A DNA stretch of 64,000 nt from Methanobacterium formicicum DSM 3637 (GCF_000302455.1 NZ_AMPO01000002.1:62001-126000); one strand, 5' to 3'. Positions 43,313 to 54,434 are shown, counted from the first letter of the stretch. A program made the numbers and translations. Notes: a model not told the origin generated them from the sequence alone.

Positions 43313-44200
43313 ATGGAAAGAAAAAAAATTCTCATTATTTTAATATTAATATTATTATTTATTTTACTGGCATTCACCATTTATTTCTACACTTCCACTG
43401 GAAATTCCAATGGATCATCTAATGGTAAAATAGGAGTTGTGGTAACGGTGGGACCCCAGGAAGAGTTCGTAAAACGAGTAGGTGGGGACAGGGTGAATGT
43501 AACGGTGATGGTACCACCTGGTGCAGATCCCCATACCTACGAGCCTCTTCCCAGCCAGATGAAACAGGTTCAGGATGCCCAGATCTACTTCCAGGTTGGA
43601 TCAGGTATAGAATTCGAACTTACCTGGATGGACAAGTTGACCAGTATGAACAGTCAAATGAAGGTGGTTAACAGTTCTGCAGGCATCCAACTCATACCTA
43701 ACACTGCAGAAGCTGAAGAGGGTAGCGATCCACATGTGTGGGTTTCACCCAGAAATGCTAAAATCATGGTGGAAAATATTTACCAGGCCCTTGTGCAGGA
43801 AGATCCTCAAAATAAGGATTATTACACCAAAAACAGGGATGAATATTTAAAAGAACTAGATGATCTGGATAAGAATATAACCCAGACCATGTCTGGTAAA
43901 AACAATACTAAAATAATGGTTTACCACCCTGCATGGGCTTATTTCTGCAAGGATTATAATCTCCAGCAAGTAGCCATAGAACAGGCAGGAAAAGAACCAA
44001 CACCTCAAAATATAGCTTTTTTGGTTGACACAGCTCGTAATGAAAGTATTAAGGTAATTTTTGTCTCCCCTGAGTTTTCCACCAGCAATGCCCAGGTAAT
44101 TGCCAATGAAATCGGGGGTAAAGTAGTGGTAGTGGATCCACTCAGCCGTGACTACCTGGAAAACATGAAAAATGTAGCAGAAGCATTTGCAGCTACTTAA
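43313..44200 (+). CDS. znuA: Metal ABC transporter substrate-binding protein (ZnuA-like)
   Basis: 295 residues of the cluster A-I metal-binding lipoprotein/anchored family. It has an N-terminal hydrophobic anchor (ILIILILILLFILLAFTIYFY) with no lipobox cysteine. Metal ligands are likely in PPGADPHTYEP, GSDPHVWVSP, VYHPAWAY (third histidine) and VVVDPLSRD (aspartate), the His3-Asp set typical of Zn binding. The His-rich loop of many ZnuA proteins is missing. ATG 43313 follows GGTGA; a GTG at 43301 lies inside that site. Confidence 0.9.
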   Translation: MERKKILIILILILLFILLAFTIYFYTSTGNSNGSSNGKIGVVVTVGPQEEFVKRVGGDRVNVTVMVPPGADPHTYEPLPSQMKQVQDAQIYFQVGSGIEFELTWMDKLTSMNSQMKVVNSSAGIQLIPNTAEAEEGSDPHVWVSPRNAKIMVENIYQALVQEDPQNKDYYTKNRDEYLKELDDLDKNITQTMSGKNNTKIMVYHPAWAYFCKDYNLQQVAIEQAGKEPTPQNIAFLVDTARNESIKVIFVSPEFSTSNAQVIANEIGGKVVVVDPLSRDYLENMKNVAEAFAAT

Positions 44201-44250
44201 ATTCCATAATTATTAACAATTTTAAGAGTATTTTGATAAAAATGGTTCAT

Positions 44251-44400
44251 AATAATGGCAATATGGTAAAATAAGTTAAAATAAGGATATGATGGTAAAG
44301 TTGATAGAATGAGGATATGCTGGTAAAATAGTATAGAATGAGGGTAATGTGGGTTAAATAGTTCAAAATAAGGGTAATGTGAGTAAAATGGTACAGAATC
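44251..44400 (+). repeat. Five 30-bp tandem units running into the znuC start
   Basis: Units begin at exactly 44251, 44281, 44311, 44341 and 44371. The last two share AGGGTAATGTG and similar tails; earlier ones are more diverged (for example GGATATG(A/C)TGGTAAA). The fifth unit supplies the GTGAG ribosome-binding-like motif and the ATG at 44388 of znuC. Confidence 0.8.
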
Positions 44401-45152
44401 AGGGCCTGGTTAACAATGCGGTTGAAATGGAGAATGTATCTTTAAAGATTAATAATCAACCAGTACTCACAAATATTAACCTTAACATTGGGTTGAATGA
44501 CTTTTTAGCCATAATCGGCCCTAATGGTGGGGGTAAAAGTACCCTTCTTAAGGTCATCTTAGGACTCACAAAAACAGATCATGGTCAAATTTCAGTATTT
44601 GGAAACAGACCTGGAAATCCCCATAACCCCATTGGCTACCTCCCCCAGCATGTATCTTTTGACCCTGATTTTCCCATAAATGTCTTTGACACAGTCTTAT
44701 CCGGGAGGTATCATGGTTTTTTCAAAGGTTACTCCGATGAAGACTGGGAAATGGTCAAAAAAGCTCTGGAAGAAGTGGGTATGATAAAGCTGCGGGATCG
44801 TCAGATGAGCCGACTTTCCGGGGGTCAAATGCAGCGTGTTTTCATTGCACGGGCACTGGTAAGGGAACCTAAACTACTGCTTCTGGATGAACCCATGGCC
44901 AGTATCGACCCTGAAATGCAGAATTCATTCTATAAACTCTTATCCCAACTTCGAAAGAGGATGGCCATAGTCCTGGTAAGTCACGATGTAGGTGCTGTTT
45001 CCACCCAGGTGGATAACATTGCCTGTTTAAATCAGAAACTGTACTACCATGGTCCGGTGGAAAACTCGGGAGAGGGATTGGAAGCCGTTTATAACTGTCC
45101 GATTGATCTTATAAGTCATGGAATTCCTCACAGAGTTCTGAAAAAACATTAA
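44388..45152 (+). CDS. znuC: Metal ABC transporter ATP-binding protein (ZnuC-like)
   Basis: 254 residues. Walker A GPNGGGKST (about 38-46), signature LSGGQMQRVFIARAL, Walker B LLLLDEPMASID and the switch histidine in VSHD are all present. It energises import through ZnuB. ATG 44388 is taken because GTGAG lies five bases upstream; GTG 44379 would add three codons. The start region is part of a tandem-repeat array, so the N-terminal residues MVQNQGLVNN are repeat-derived. Confidence 0.95.
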   Translation: MVQNQGLVNNAVEMENVSLKINNQPVLTNINLNIGLNDFLAIIGPNGGGKSTLLKVILGLTKTDHGQISVFGNRPGNPHNPIGYLPQHVSFDPDFPINVFDTVLSGRYHGFFKGYSDEDWEMVKKALEEVGMIKLRDRQMSRLSGGQMQRVFIARALVREPKLLLLDEPMASIDPEMQNSFYKLLSQLRKRMAIVLVSHDVGAVSTQVDNIACLNQKLYYHGPVENSGEGLEAVYNCPIDLISHGIPHRVLKKH

Positions 45153-45208
45153 ATTTTTTAAAAAAATAAAAATTATAAAAAATTCTATACATCTGGAGAT
45201 TGATTTAA

Positions 45209-46012
45209 TTGACTGGAATACTTGAATACACTTTCATGCAGAATGCATTCCTAGCCGCAGTTCTGGTGAGCGTGGCCTGTGGATTGGTGGGGACTTACGT
45301 GGTTGTTAAGCGCATAGTCTTCATCAGTGGGGGAATATCCCACGCAGCCTTTGGGGGAATCGGACTGGGATACTTCCTGGGAGTAAACCCCATACTTGCA
45401 GCAATACCATTCAGCATAGTGTCCGCCCTGTTAATGGGATTAACCAGTAAAAAAGTTAAAATCAGTGAAGACACAGCTATTGGTATACTATGGAGTCTGG
45501 GAATGGCCATAGGAATAATATTCATCAACTTAACTCCAGGATACGTGCCTGATCTCATGAGTTACCTTTTCGGAAGCATACTCACCGTTCCACTTAATGA
45601 CCTGATCATAATGTTCATTTTAGATGTTATAATTATCTTCATGGTTCTTTTATTCCGAAGGGAATTTCAGGGCATCTCATTTGATGAGGAATTCAGTCAG
45701 GTGATGGGTATCCCTACCACAGCTATTTATCTCCTCTTATTGTCCCTGGTGGCACTATCAGTGGTGGTTATGATTAAAGTGGTGGGAGTTATTCTGGTAA
45801 TAGCCCTTTTAACCATCCCCGCAGCTATCGCTAAACAGTACACCTATAATCTGGGGCGGATGATGATCCTATCGGTGATCCTGGGAATGATACTCACAAC
45901 AGCCGGTCTTTACCTGTCCTACCTTTTCAACCTGGCTTCCGGAGCAACCATTGTCCTGGTTCTGGGATTGGGATTTTTAGTTTCAGTATTAATCCAGAAG
46001 TTAATGGAATAA
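45209..46012 (+). CDS. znuB: Metal ABC transporter permease (ZnuB-like)
   Basis: 267 residues with about eight membrane segments. The family motifs GGISHAAFGGIGLGYF (near residue 40) and VKVVGVILVIALLTIPAAIAKQY (about 190-212) are clear. It forms the transport channel of the ZnuABC system, one gene after znuC with a 56-bp gap. The TTG start follows GGAGAT by ten bases; an internal ATG ten codons later is an alternative. Confidence 0.94.
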   Translation: MTGILEYTFMQNAFLAAVLVSVACGLVGTYVVVKRIVFISGGISHAAFGGIGLGYFLGVNPILAAIPFSIVSALLMGLTSKKVKISEDTAIGILWSLGMAIGIIFINLTPGYVPDLMSYLFGSILTVPLNDLIIMFILDVIIIFMVLLFRREFQGISFDEEFSQVMGIPTTAIYLLLLSLVALSVVVMIKVVGVILVIALLTIPAAIAKQYTYNLGRMMILSVILGMILTTAGLYLSYLFNLASGATIVLVLGLGFLVSVLIQKLME

Positions 46013-46162
46013 TACTCTGCTTTAATGATGGAATAATAGACTAATATGGACCATAATCATGAACTGCTACTAATAAGAGAATTTAAACATTATATTTAAT
46101 TGATTGAAGAATAATTGATTGAAGAATAAATTATTATAAAAATAAAAAAAGAGTTGAGTGAA

Positions 46163-46879
46163 TTATTTTTTCAATGATTTGACTCCTTCAGATGTGGCAA
46201 TCAGTACCTGGTCCGCAATACCTGCGAATATACCATTTTCCACCACACCGGGGATACTGTTAAGTGCTACTTCCAGTTCATGGGGTTTAGGTATCTCCTC
46301 AAACTGAACATCCACCACAAAGTTATTATTGTCAGTTATAACTGGACCATCTTTCATCTGGGCCATTCTAAGGGAGGGCACACCGCCTGCTGTTTTAATC
46401 CATTCTGTTACTGGTCGGTAAGCTGATGGTATGACCTCCAGTGGCACTGGAAAATCTCCAAGTTGTTTAACCTCTTTGGATTCATCTACAATGACCAGGA
46501 ATTTACCTGCTGAGGAGTCAACGATCTTCTCTAAGGTGTGAGCAGCTCCTCCACCTTTTATGAGATTCAAATCAGGATCTACCTCATCTGCACCATCAAC
46601 AGCCAGATCAGGGAGGTGTTCATCAAGGGTGGTTAAAGGTATTCCACAATCCCTTGCCAGGAAAAAAGACTGATATGAGGTTGGTATTCCCATAAGTTCA
46701 ATTTCCTCTTCTTTGATCCTTTCTCCCAGTTTTTGAATAAAGTAATGGGCAGTTGATCCAGTTCCCAGTCCCAGGACTTGTCCGTCAGAGACCATCATCG
46801 CTGCTTTTTCGGCAACTTCCTTTTTAGCATCATCTACCAGCTGGACAGCTTCCCAGGCAACTTCTTTTTTCGGATGCAT
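46163..46879 (-). CDS. rpiA: Ribose-5-phosphate isomerase A
   Basis: Interconverts ribose 5-phosphate and ribulose 5-phosphate. The 238-residue protein has the phosphate loop GLGTGSTAHYFI (37-48), the catalytic region VDGADEVDPDLNLIKGGGAAHTLEKIV and LVIVDESKEV. Its N-terminal extension (MHPKKEVAWEAVQLV) is slightly longer than average. GGAGATAACAT before the ATG is a good site. It is convergent with the znu operon across a 150-bp spacer. Confidence 0.97.
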   Translation of the reverse strand: MHPKKEVAWEAVQLVDDAKKEVAEKAAMMVSDGQVLGLGTGSTAHYFIQKLGERIKEEEIELMGIPTSYQSFFLARDCGIPLTTLDEHLPDLAVDGADEVDPDLNLIKGGGAAHTLEKIVDSSAGKFLVIVDESKEVKQLGDFPVPLEVIPSAYRPVTEWIKTAGGVPSLRMAQMKDGPVITDNNNFVVDVQFEEIPKPHELEVALNSIPGVVENGIFAGIADQVLIATSEGVKSLKK

Positions 46880-47127
46880 ATGTTATCTCCATTTAACTTA
46901 AAATATCAATTTGATTAACAAATATAATTTAGTCATTTAATTATGCAAAATACAGTTAAAACTCTATATAAAATACAGTTAGAACTCCATTATAAATTAT
47001 TCCGTATGAATCTAATTCATAGTTTTAGAGTTTTTTACTCTTATATTACAGGGTTTACTCTTAATATGGGGGTTTACTCTTAATGTGGGGTTTATTCTTA
47101 AACTTGAATAAAATTAATACTCATTAA

Positions 47128-47559
47128 TTAATATCTGAGCATGACCACGCTGAGGTCGAGTCCTTTAGGACATTTTTCACTGGGTTTTCCCATTTTCTTT
47201 GCGATTTTACATTTATCTTCAGGGTAAAGTCCCTCTGGAAAGCAAAGATCACGCAGTGAACACTCTTGGTCACATTCAGGGGGGCTAAAGACAATATTAG
47301 AACCTTCAAATGCACGTTTAGAATTAATAGCAGCTTTTATTATGGCTTTTTCCACGTCTACCACTTTAACCTTACCACTATCATGAACCATACAGGGATG
47401 TTCTGTGTTTTTAACCTCTCTTATACGGTATATTCTACCCTCTTCCAGGGATTCAATACAGGTTGCTTTGAAGCGGCAAGTATCACACTGGCTGGCTGCC
47501 CCATAATGCATAAATTTAAGTCCTTTTTCTGCTAAATTGTTTCCGATGAGGGTTATCAT
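47128..47559 (-). CDS. UPF0179 family protein
   Basis: A 143-residue cysteine-rich archaeal protein of unknown function. Eight or more cysteines occur in spaced motifs: QCDTCRFKATC (24-34), HPCMVH, PECDQECSLRDLC and DKCKI/EKCPKG at the end, suggesting an iron-sulfur or zinc site. The family is restricted to euryarchaea. It stands alone between rpiA and egsA on the same strand. Confidence 0.88.
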   Translation of the reverse strand: MITLIGNNLAEKGLKFMHYGAASQCDTCRFKATCIESLEEGRIYRIREVKNTEHPCMVHDSGKVKVVDVEKAIIKAAINSKRAFEGSNIVFSPPECDQECSLRDLCFPEGLYPEDKCKIAKKMGKPSEKCPKGLDLSVVMLRY

Positions 47560-47757
47560 TATCTATCCACTCCATGGAATTAAAAGTCTCCCTGCCCCTA
47601 ATTAATTAGTTTAATAAATATTAAATTGAGTTTTTGATGTCACCTTTTTTTAGGTAATCTCCTATTCATTCATGTATATTTTAAGTTCATGTGTAATTCC
47701 TGGTTCATTTTTTGTAATATTATTAAGTTTTAAACATTAATTCAATCTATTACTCCT

Positions 47758-48804
<1,047 letters not shown>

Positions 48805-49508
48805 GTAAATCTCCTTTTATAATATCCCTTCTATTAATGCTTCTAGCAACGAATTAAATGCTACTGATTATTATTCAGCCATTTAAATGATTTTTTGATC
48901 CTTCAAACGAATGAAATATTTACCTAAATTTCATTAAATTAATTAAAATATCCATACTAATCTTTAGGTTAACAGATAAAATAATTTTTGATTTTATCTC
49001 CTCTAATCCTAACTATATTTAGTTGGGTAAACCGGAAAATATGATGTAATTGTAGGTTATGCATGATTTAGTGTCTAATAATGATTAAGTGGGAAAAAGT
49101 TTGTTAAATCATCCCTGTACTCCATTCATTCAAAACATTTATTATGGCCCATATTAAACATTAATTGTTAACATTTATTTGAATACTTTTGTAAATTTAA
49201 TATACTGATGTAAAACAGGAATAGAGATATTAGTAACATATAAATTAGGAATAAGAAAGAATAAGAAGTCCCTCTTTTATATAATATGATTAAGAATTGT
49301 ACTTAAAATTCAGATATATTAATAATTGTTAGTTAAAATTCAGATATATTAATAATTGTTAGTTAAAATTCAGATAATTAAGAAGTATTATTAAAATTCA
49401 CAATTAAGAATTGTTAGTTTAATGAATCTTAAATAAATTAGCTGCAGATCATTTTATTCCTATTTAAAAAAAATAAAATTATCAAATTAAGTAAATTATG
49501 GTGAAGAA
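48805..49508. repeat. 704-bp spacer with a 30-bp tandem array
   Basis: Largest empty divergent spacer of the right half. Four 30-bp units (core AAAATTCAGATATATTAATA) lie at 49303-49418; the first two are identical, the others decayed. The remaining sequence has no coding or GC-rich signal; the promoters of egsA and proS must be inside. Confidence 0.65.
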
Positions 49509-50915
49509 ATGTCCGAATTCAGTGAATGGTTCCATAATATCCTGGAAGAAGCAGAGATAATCGACACAAGATACCCAATTAAGGGAATGCATGTGTGGCA
49601 GCCTCAGGGATTTAAAATAAGAAAATATGCACTTTCCCTGCTTAAAGAAATTTTAGATGAAGACCACGAAGAAGTACTCTTCCCAATGCTCATACCAGAA
49701 GATGAACTGGCTAAAGAAGCAATACATGTTAAGGGATTTGAAGAGGAAGTTTACTGGGTAACCCATGGAGGTTTAACACCCCTTAATAAAAAACTGGCTC
49801 TCAGACCCACCAGTGAAACAGCCATGTATCCCATGTTTGCATTATGGGTACGCTCCCACACCGACCTTCCCATGAAATTTTACCAGGTGGTTAACACCTT
49901 CCGCTATGAAACCAAACACACCAGACCCCTAATCAGGGTCAGGGAAATAACCACCTTCAAGGAAGCCCACACCATCCACGCAGATTCTGAAGGTGCCAGT
50001 CAACAGGTTGAAAGAGCTATTGAAATATACAGTTCCTTCTTTGACCAGCTGGGAATACCCTACGTGGTTACCAAACGGCCAGAATGGGATAAATTCCCCG
50101 GTGCTGATTACACCATGGCCTTCGATACTCTCCTACCAGATGGTAAAACCCTACAGATAGGTACAGTCCACAACCTGGGCCAGACCTTCGCCCGCACATT
50201 TGACATCACCTATGAAACAGCAGAAGGAGAACACGAATATGTTTACCAGACATGTTATGGATTATCTGACCGTGTAATAGCATCAATCATTGGTATTCAT
50301 GGAGATTCATCTGGACTGAACCTTCCCCCTGCTGTGGCACCATACCAGATAGTTATTGTACCGGTACTCTTCAAGAAAACTGCCCAGGAAGTCCTGGACT
50401 TCTGCAACCAGTTAAAGGATAAAATTAAAAAAGCAGGTCTCAGGGTTCACCTTGATGATCGTGACATCAGGGCTGGTAAGAAGTACTACGGATGGGAGAT
50501 GAGGGGAGTACCACTACGCCTGGAAATAGGACCAAGGGATATAGAAAATAAGAAAATGGTTGTAGTGCGCAGGGACACCCTGGAGAAAGAAATCATTGAT
50601 TACAATGAAGAGACACTTATCAATGATTTAAACAACATCCTAGGAAACATTACCCAAAATCTCAAAACTAAAGCATGGGAAAACTTCCAGGATAACATCC
50701 GTCCTGCAGAGACACTGGAAGAAGCCAAAAACATCATCACAGATGAACAGGGAATTGTATCCTTCCTGTGGTGTGGGGATGAATCCTGCGGCAAGGAAAT
50801 TGAGGAATACGTGAATGTTGATATTCTGGGTGTAAAGGAAGAGGCAACAGAAGGTAAATGTATAAAATGTGGGAAAGATGCCCGTAATGTGGCCCTTCTT
50901 GCTAAAACATATTAA
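49509..50915 (+). CDS. proS: Prolyl-tRNA synthetase
   Basis: A class II synthetase of the archaeal/eukaryotic type, 468 residues, that charges tRNA-Pro. The motif 2 region is VNTFRYETKHTRPLIRVREI, with LALRPTSETAMYPMFA and the anticodon domain starting near APYQIVIVPVLFK. The C-terminal zinc-type segment has C in WCGDESCGKEI and GKCIKCGKDA. The length suits this type. GGTGAAGAA is an excellent binding site. Confidence 0.97.
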   Translation: MSEFSEWFHNILEEAEIIDTRYPIKGMHVWQPQGFKIRKYALSLLKEILDEDHEEVLFPMLIPEDELAKEAIHVKGFEEEVYWVTHGGLTPLNKKLALRPTSETAMYPMFALWVRSHTDLPMKFYQVVNTFRYETKHTRPLIRVREITTFKEAHTIHADSEGASQQVERAIEIYSSFFDQLGIPYVVTKRPEWDKFPGADYTMAFDTLLPDGKTLQIGTVHNLGQTFARTFDITYETAEGEHEYVYQTCYGLSDRVIASIIGIHGDSSGLNLPPAVAPYQIVIVPVLFKKTAQEVLDFCNQLKDKIKKAGLRVHLDDRDIRAGKKYYGWEMRGVPLRLEIGPRDIENKKMVVVRRDTLEKEIIDYNEETLINDLNNILGNITQNLKTKAWENFQDNIRPAETLEEAKNIITDEQGIVSFLWCGDESCGKEIEEYVNVDILGVKEEATEGKCIKCGKDARNVALLAKTY

Positions 50916-51051
50916 ATCCCTTCTTTAAATCCATTTTAGAATTCTCAAGTGCTTATAACTATCCCTAAAACTTTGATTAAAATTATTAAGTACAAAAATA
51001 AGATATAAATAACAATATAATAACATCCATCTGGTGTTAAAGGGGTAATGT

Positions 51052-51741
51052 ATGAATATACGGGTAATCTTACTGATAATGGTAGTAGTGCTCTTTGCAG
51101 CTGGATGTGGGGCCATGAGCTTCCTTTCTGGCGGTGGAACCACACTGGAACAGGCCTATGATAATAAACAGGTTGAAATTGTTCAAAGTACATCTGCTGG
51201 TGCTATTCCCCACAACGTCACCATAAATAATAATGGTACCAAACCGGTGATGGTGGATAAAGGAACCATTCTCAAAAGTAAAGAATCACAGGACCTGGTT
51301 ATCATTGATGATAAAAAAGTAAACCCCAACAGCAACGACACTGTACAGGCATACTGCATAGAACCTGATCAAAAAGCAGTTCCAGGATCCACACTATACC
51401 CAGCAGGAACAGTATCCAACCAAGTCAAACAGATCATTGACACTTCCAACCCTTCAGACCTTCAAAACGCCACCCAATCCCAGATGCAGATATGGATCAT
51501 TGCCAGTAAAGGGAATGTTGATGTCTATTCTGGTGAATCAATGGCAGTAGTACAGACTCAGAAAACAAAATATTACCTGTTAAAGGAAAAACTGGATACT
51601 GCTAAAACAGATGTGATGAGCCGTTTCAACCTTACTTCAGATGCAATCGGAAACATTTCCTTAACCGCAGATTCAGATAACAGTGCCAACACCTGGGTCA
51701 GTGACATCAGGCAATGGTTCAAGAACACTCTGGGTATATAG
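51052..51741 (+). CDS. Predicted lipoprotein of unknown function
   Basis: 229 residues. The N-terminus is a lipoprotein-like signal (VILLIMVVVLFAAGCGA; lipobox-like FAAGC, cysteine about 19). The rest has a first half with HNVTINNNGTKPVMVDKGTIL and later NATQSQMQIWIIASKGN, resembling the ARPP-like extracellular domains, but I cannot assign the family. The stop is the first base set of a 17-bp repeat array. GGGGTAAT precedes the ATG. Confidence 0.7.
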   Translation: MNIRVILLIMVVVLFAAGCGAMSFLSGGGTTLEQAYDNKQVEIVQSTSAGAIPHNVTINNNGTKPVMVDKGTILKSKESQDLVIIDDKKVNPNSNDTVQAYCIEPDQKAVPGSTLYPAGTVSNQVKQIIDTSNPSDLQNATQSQMQIWIIASKGNVDVYSGESMAVVQTQKTKYYLLKEKLDTAKTDVMSRFNLTSDAIGNISLTADSDNSANTWVSDIRQWFKNTLGI

Positions 51742-51905
51742 ATAACTCCAGGTATTAGATAACTCCAGGTATTAGATAACTCCAGGTATCTTCGGTATCT
51801 AAACCATTAGACTCCAAGTATCTAAATATAGATTACCTTAAATTCCGGGTATCTAAATATAGATTACCTTAAATTCTTGGTATGTTAATATGGATTTACC
51901 TAATG
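51740..51905. repeat. Two adjacent tandem arrays
   Basis: ATAACTCCAGGTATTAG occurs three times in tandem from 51742; then a roughly 31-bp unit with core GGTATCTAAATATAGATTAC occurs about 2.5 times (51820-51905). They fill the gap between the lipoprotein stop and cofC. Confidence 0.8.
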
Positions 51906-51939
51906 AATTCTGCATACAACCTTAAACAAATTGATTGAC

Positions 51940-52611
51940 ATGACCAAAACATTTGCAATAATCCCTGTTTCCAGGTTTTCTGAGGCAAAAACACGACTAT
52001 CGCCCACTCTTTCACCACTTGAGAGAGAAAATCTTCTTAAATCCATGTTAATGGATGTTATAGGGGCAATAAGTGGCAGTGTGGATCAGGTTGTTGTTAT
52101 AAGCTCAGATAAAGATGTACTCAATTTTGTAGCGGATTTAAATGTCACCTGCCTTCCTGAGAAGGGAAAAACAGATCTCAACGGTGCACTGACCCAGGCA
52201 GTGGAGTGGTGTTCAAACTATGCCAATCAGGTGCTTATTGTACCTTCAGATGTCCCCCTCATACATCAGGACCAGGTTCAGGAAATGATTGAACTTTCGG
52301 ATAAATGGCCAATGGTCATTGCCCCAGCCAAGGGTGGTGGAACCAATGCCCTTTTATGTCCTACCAAGGATATAAAGATGAAATTCGGGGATTGGAGCTT
52401 TTTCGAACACCTGAAAGAAGCAGAAAATGCAGGGGTGTCCTGGTATATCTATGACTCTTTTTACCTTTCCCTGGATGTAAATACCGCGGAAGACCTGGGA
52501 GAGATAATTATTCATGGTTTCAGAACACAAACCCGTAAATTTCTAAAAAGCATTGGCCTACAGGTTAAATCAAACCATGGAACTGAACGTTTAATGGTGG
52601 AGAGAAAATGA
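51940..52611 (+). CDS. cofC: 2-phospho-L-lactate guanylyltransferase
   Basis: CofC activates 2-phospholactate with GTP for coenzyme F420 synthesis. About 223 residues with the nucleotidyltransferase start IIPVSRFSEAKTRLSPTLS (residues 6-24) and VLIVPSDVPLI, the acidic metal site. A PAKGGGTNALL loop is typical. Its TGA overlaps the thiD ATG (ATGA), so translation is coupled. ATG 51940 is used; a TTG nine bases upstream lacks a clear site. Confidence 0.93.
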   Translation: MTKTFAIIPVSRFSEAKTRLSPTLSPLERENLLKSMLMDVIGAISGSVDQVVVISSDKDVLNFVADLNVTCLPEKGKTDLNGALTQAVEWCSNYANQVLIVPSDVPLIHQDQVQEMIELSDKWPMVIAPAKGGGTNALLCPTKDIKMKFGDWSFFEHLKEAENAGVSWYIYDSFYLSLDVNTAEDLGEIIIHGFRTQTRKFLKSIGLQVKSNHGTERLMVERK

Positions 52612-53375
52612 TAGCCCTGTCCATTGCTGGTTTCGACCCATCTGGAGGGGCAGGGATCCTGGCTGACGTGAAAACATTCCAGGCACTGGGAGTTTACCCC
52701 ACTGCAGTTATCACCGCCCTCACTGCCCAGAATGTGAAACATGTGGGTGGTGTGGAACCAGTTGACACGGATTTTGTGGCCAAACAGATAGACCTCGTAA
52801 TGGCTGAGGAAGATATACAGTATGCTAAAACTGGTATGCTCTATTCCGGTGAGATGGTGGAGATGGTGGCCAGGAAAGTAAATGAATACCAGTTGAAACT
52901 GGTGGTGGACCCGGTACTGGTAGCTGGTTCTGGAGGAACATTATCCAGAGATGATCTAGCCAGATCTATTAAAAAACACCTTTTACCACTGGCAAAATTA
53001 ACCACACCCAACATCCATGAAGCAGAAGTACTGACTGGTTTGGAAATTAAAAATGAGGAAGATGCCGCTAATGTGGCCTGTGAACTGGGGAAATTATGCC
53101 CCACTGTAGTTACAGGTGGACACCTAAACGGGCGGGATATTTTTTATGAAAATTCTTCAAATGGAAATGATATAAATTTTATTGAAGGAGAGATCATTAA
53201 AACCAGCAACACCCATGGATCAGGATGCACCTACTCCTCAGCAATCACTGCTTACATGGCGATGGGAATAAGCATGGTTGAATCCCTTAAAAAAGCATCC
53301 CATTTTACTAAAAAAGCCATAGAAAATGGTGGTCATGGTACTTTAAATCAGATGTGGAGACAAAATCAACTATAA
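52608..53375 (+). CDS. thiD: Hydroxymethylpyrimidine (phosphate) kinase
   Basis: Phosphorylates HMP and HMP-phosphate for thiamine synthesis. The 255 residues begin LSIAGFDPSGGAGILADVKTF (4-24), carry VDPVLVAGSGGTL, TPNIHEAEVLTGL and end with the anion-hole motif NTHGSGCTYSSAITAYM. Many methanogens have ThiD fused to ThiN; here there is only the kinase. It overlaps cofC by 4 bp, but the two pathways are not known to be linked. Confidence 0.96.
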   Translation: MIALSIAGFDPSGGAGILADVKTFQALGVYPTAVITALTAQNVKHVGGVEPVDTDFVAKQIDLVMAEEDIQYAKTGMLYSGEMVEMVARKVNEYQLKLVVDPVLVAGSGGTLSRDDLARSIKKHLLPLAKLTTPNIHEAEVLTGLEIKNEEDAANVACELGKLCPTVVTGGHLNGRDIFYENSSNGNDINFIEGEIIKTSNTHGSGCTYSSAITAYMAMGISMVESLKKASHFTKKAIENGGHGTLNQMWRQNQL

Positions 53376-53484
53376 CCCATTAATGTTATAATATCGGAAT
53401 CTTATGATAGTATTCATTAGATATTTGAAGCTTTGATAAATAAGTTTTGACAAAATAAAAATAGGAAAAAATTGAGGTGTGTTC

Positions 53485-54282
53485 ATGGTTTCCAGTGAAG
53501 AAATAAGAAGAAGGTTAGAAGCTAAAAGAAGAGGCGAAACATTTTCTGAAGTAAAGAAGACACCCCCATCATCATCAGCATCGAAAACTTGTCCTGAATG
53601 TCAGACATCAAACCCTGAAAGTGCTAAATTCTGTGTGGGATGTGGGGCGCCACTGGCAAGAGAAGAAACTCCAACAACTTCCAATGAGGTTATTCCATCC
53701 CCTCCCAGTGAAGTAACTCCACCTGTTTCTGGTGAAGAAACACCTACAGCTACTCCAACATCAACTGCAGATAATTTTAAACAATGTCCTTCCTGTGGTC
53801 AGAAGAATAAACTTGACGCCAAGTTCTGTATAATATGTGGACATAAATTTGAGAATGAATCGGTCTTTGAGAATGAATCTGTTACAGAAAAACGCCTGGA
53901 ACCGTTAGTTGAAGTGGTGGAAGAGAAAAAAGAAGTTCCTGTAGCTGAAACCAAACCCATTGTGTCACCATCAGAGGATGAGGCGGATTTACAAGAACCT
54001 GTAACTGAACAGGAACCAGTTGAACCCCCTGAAACAGAAACTCAAGAAAAATCAGTTATCCCTGAAGTAAAGGTTCCCGAACAGTTTAAATCCGCCAATA
54101 ATGTTCAGCCAGAAGAAGAAATAGCTCCTGTGGAATCTGCTGAAGTTCAATCCAAAGAAGAAACTGCACCCGCTGAAGATCCTGTGATGCGTATTAAAAA
54201 AGCCAAAGAACTTCTGGATATAGGTGCAATAACTCAGGAAGAATTTGACAAGATTAAAAACAAGTATCTAGATTTGATATAA
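53485..54282 (+). CDS. Double zinc-ribbon protein with a SHOCT-like tail
   Basis: 265 residues. An N-terminal SSEEIRRRLEAKRRG motif as in the 27967 protein, two CxxC ribbons (CPECQTSNPESAKFCVGCG and CPSCGQKNKLDAKFCIICG), a long acidic proline-rich linker (EETPTATPTST, QEPVEPPETETQ) and a C-terminal SHOCT-type helix pair (KAKELLDIGAITQEEFDKIK). No membrane segments. ATG 53485 has AGGTG five bases upstream; GTG 53479 overlaps it. Probably an adaptor. Confidence 0.8.
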   Translation: MVSSEEIRRRLEAKRRGETFSEVKKTPPSSSASKTCPECQTSNPESAKFCVGCGAPLAREETPTTSNEVIPSPPSEVTPPVSGEETPTATPTSTADNFKQCPSCGQKNKLDAKFCIICGHKFENESVFENESVTEKRLEPLVEVVEEKKEVPVAETKPIVSPSEDEADLQEPVTEQEPVEPPETETQEKSVIPEVKVPEQFKSANNVQPEEEIAPVESAEVQSKEETAPAEDPVMRIKKAKELLDIGAITQEEFDKIKNKYLDLI

Positions 54283-54334
54283 TGCATTAATTGGTAAATA
54301 AGGAAATTTTAAGAAAAATGAAGATTAAAGGGGG

Positions 54335-54356
54335 GGAGAGAGAAATGATCCTCTCC
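54335..54356. terminator. Hairpin after the zinc-ribbon gene
   Basis: GGAGAG (54335-54340) pairs with CTCTCC (54351-54356) around a ten-base loop, about 50 bases after the stop codon. It is followed by a short pyrimidine-rich stretch. A modest terminator or processing signal. Confidence 0.35.
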
Positions 54357-54434
54357 TACTTTAACTGCATTGTATAACTCAGGTTAACGCACAAGAAATA
54401 ACCAAAAAAAATTGTTTAATATGTCATTAAGATT

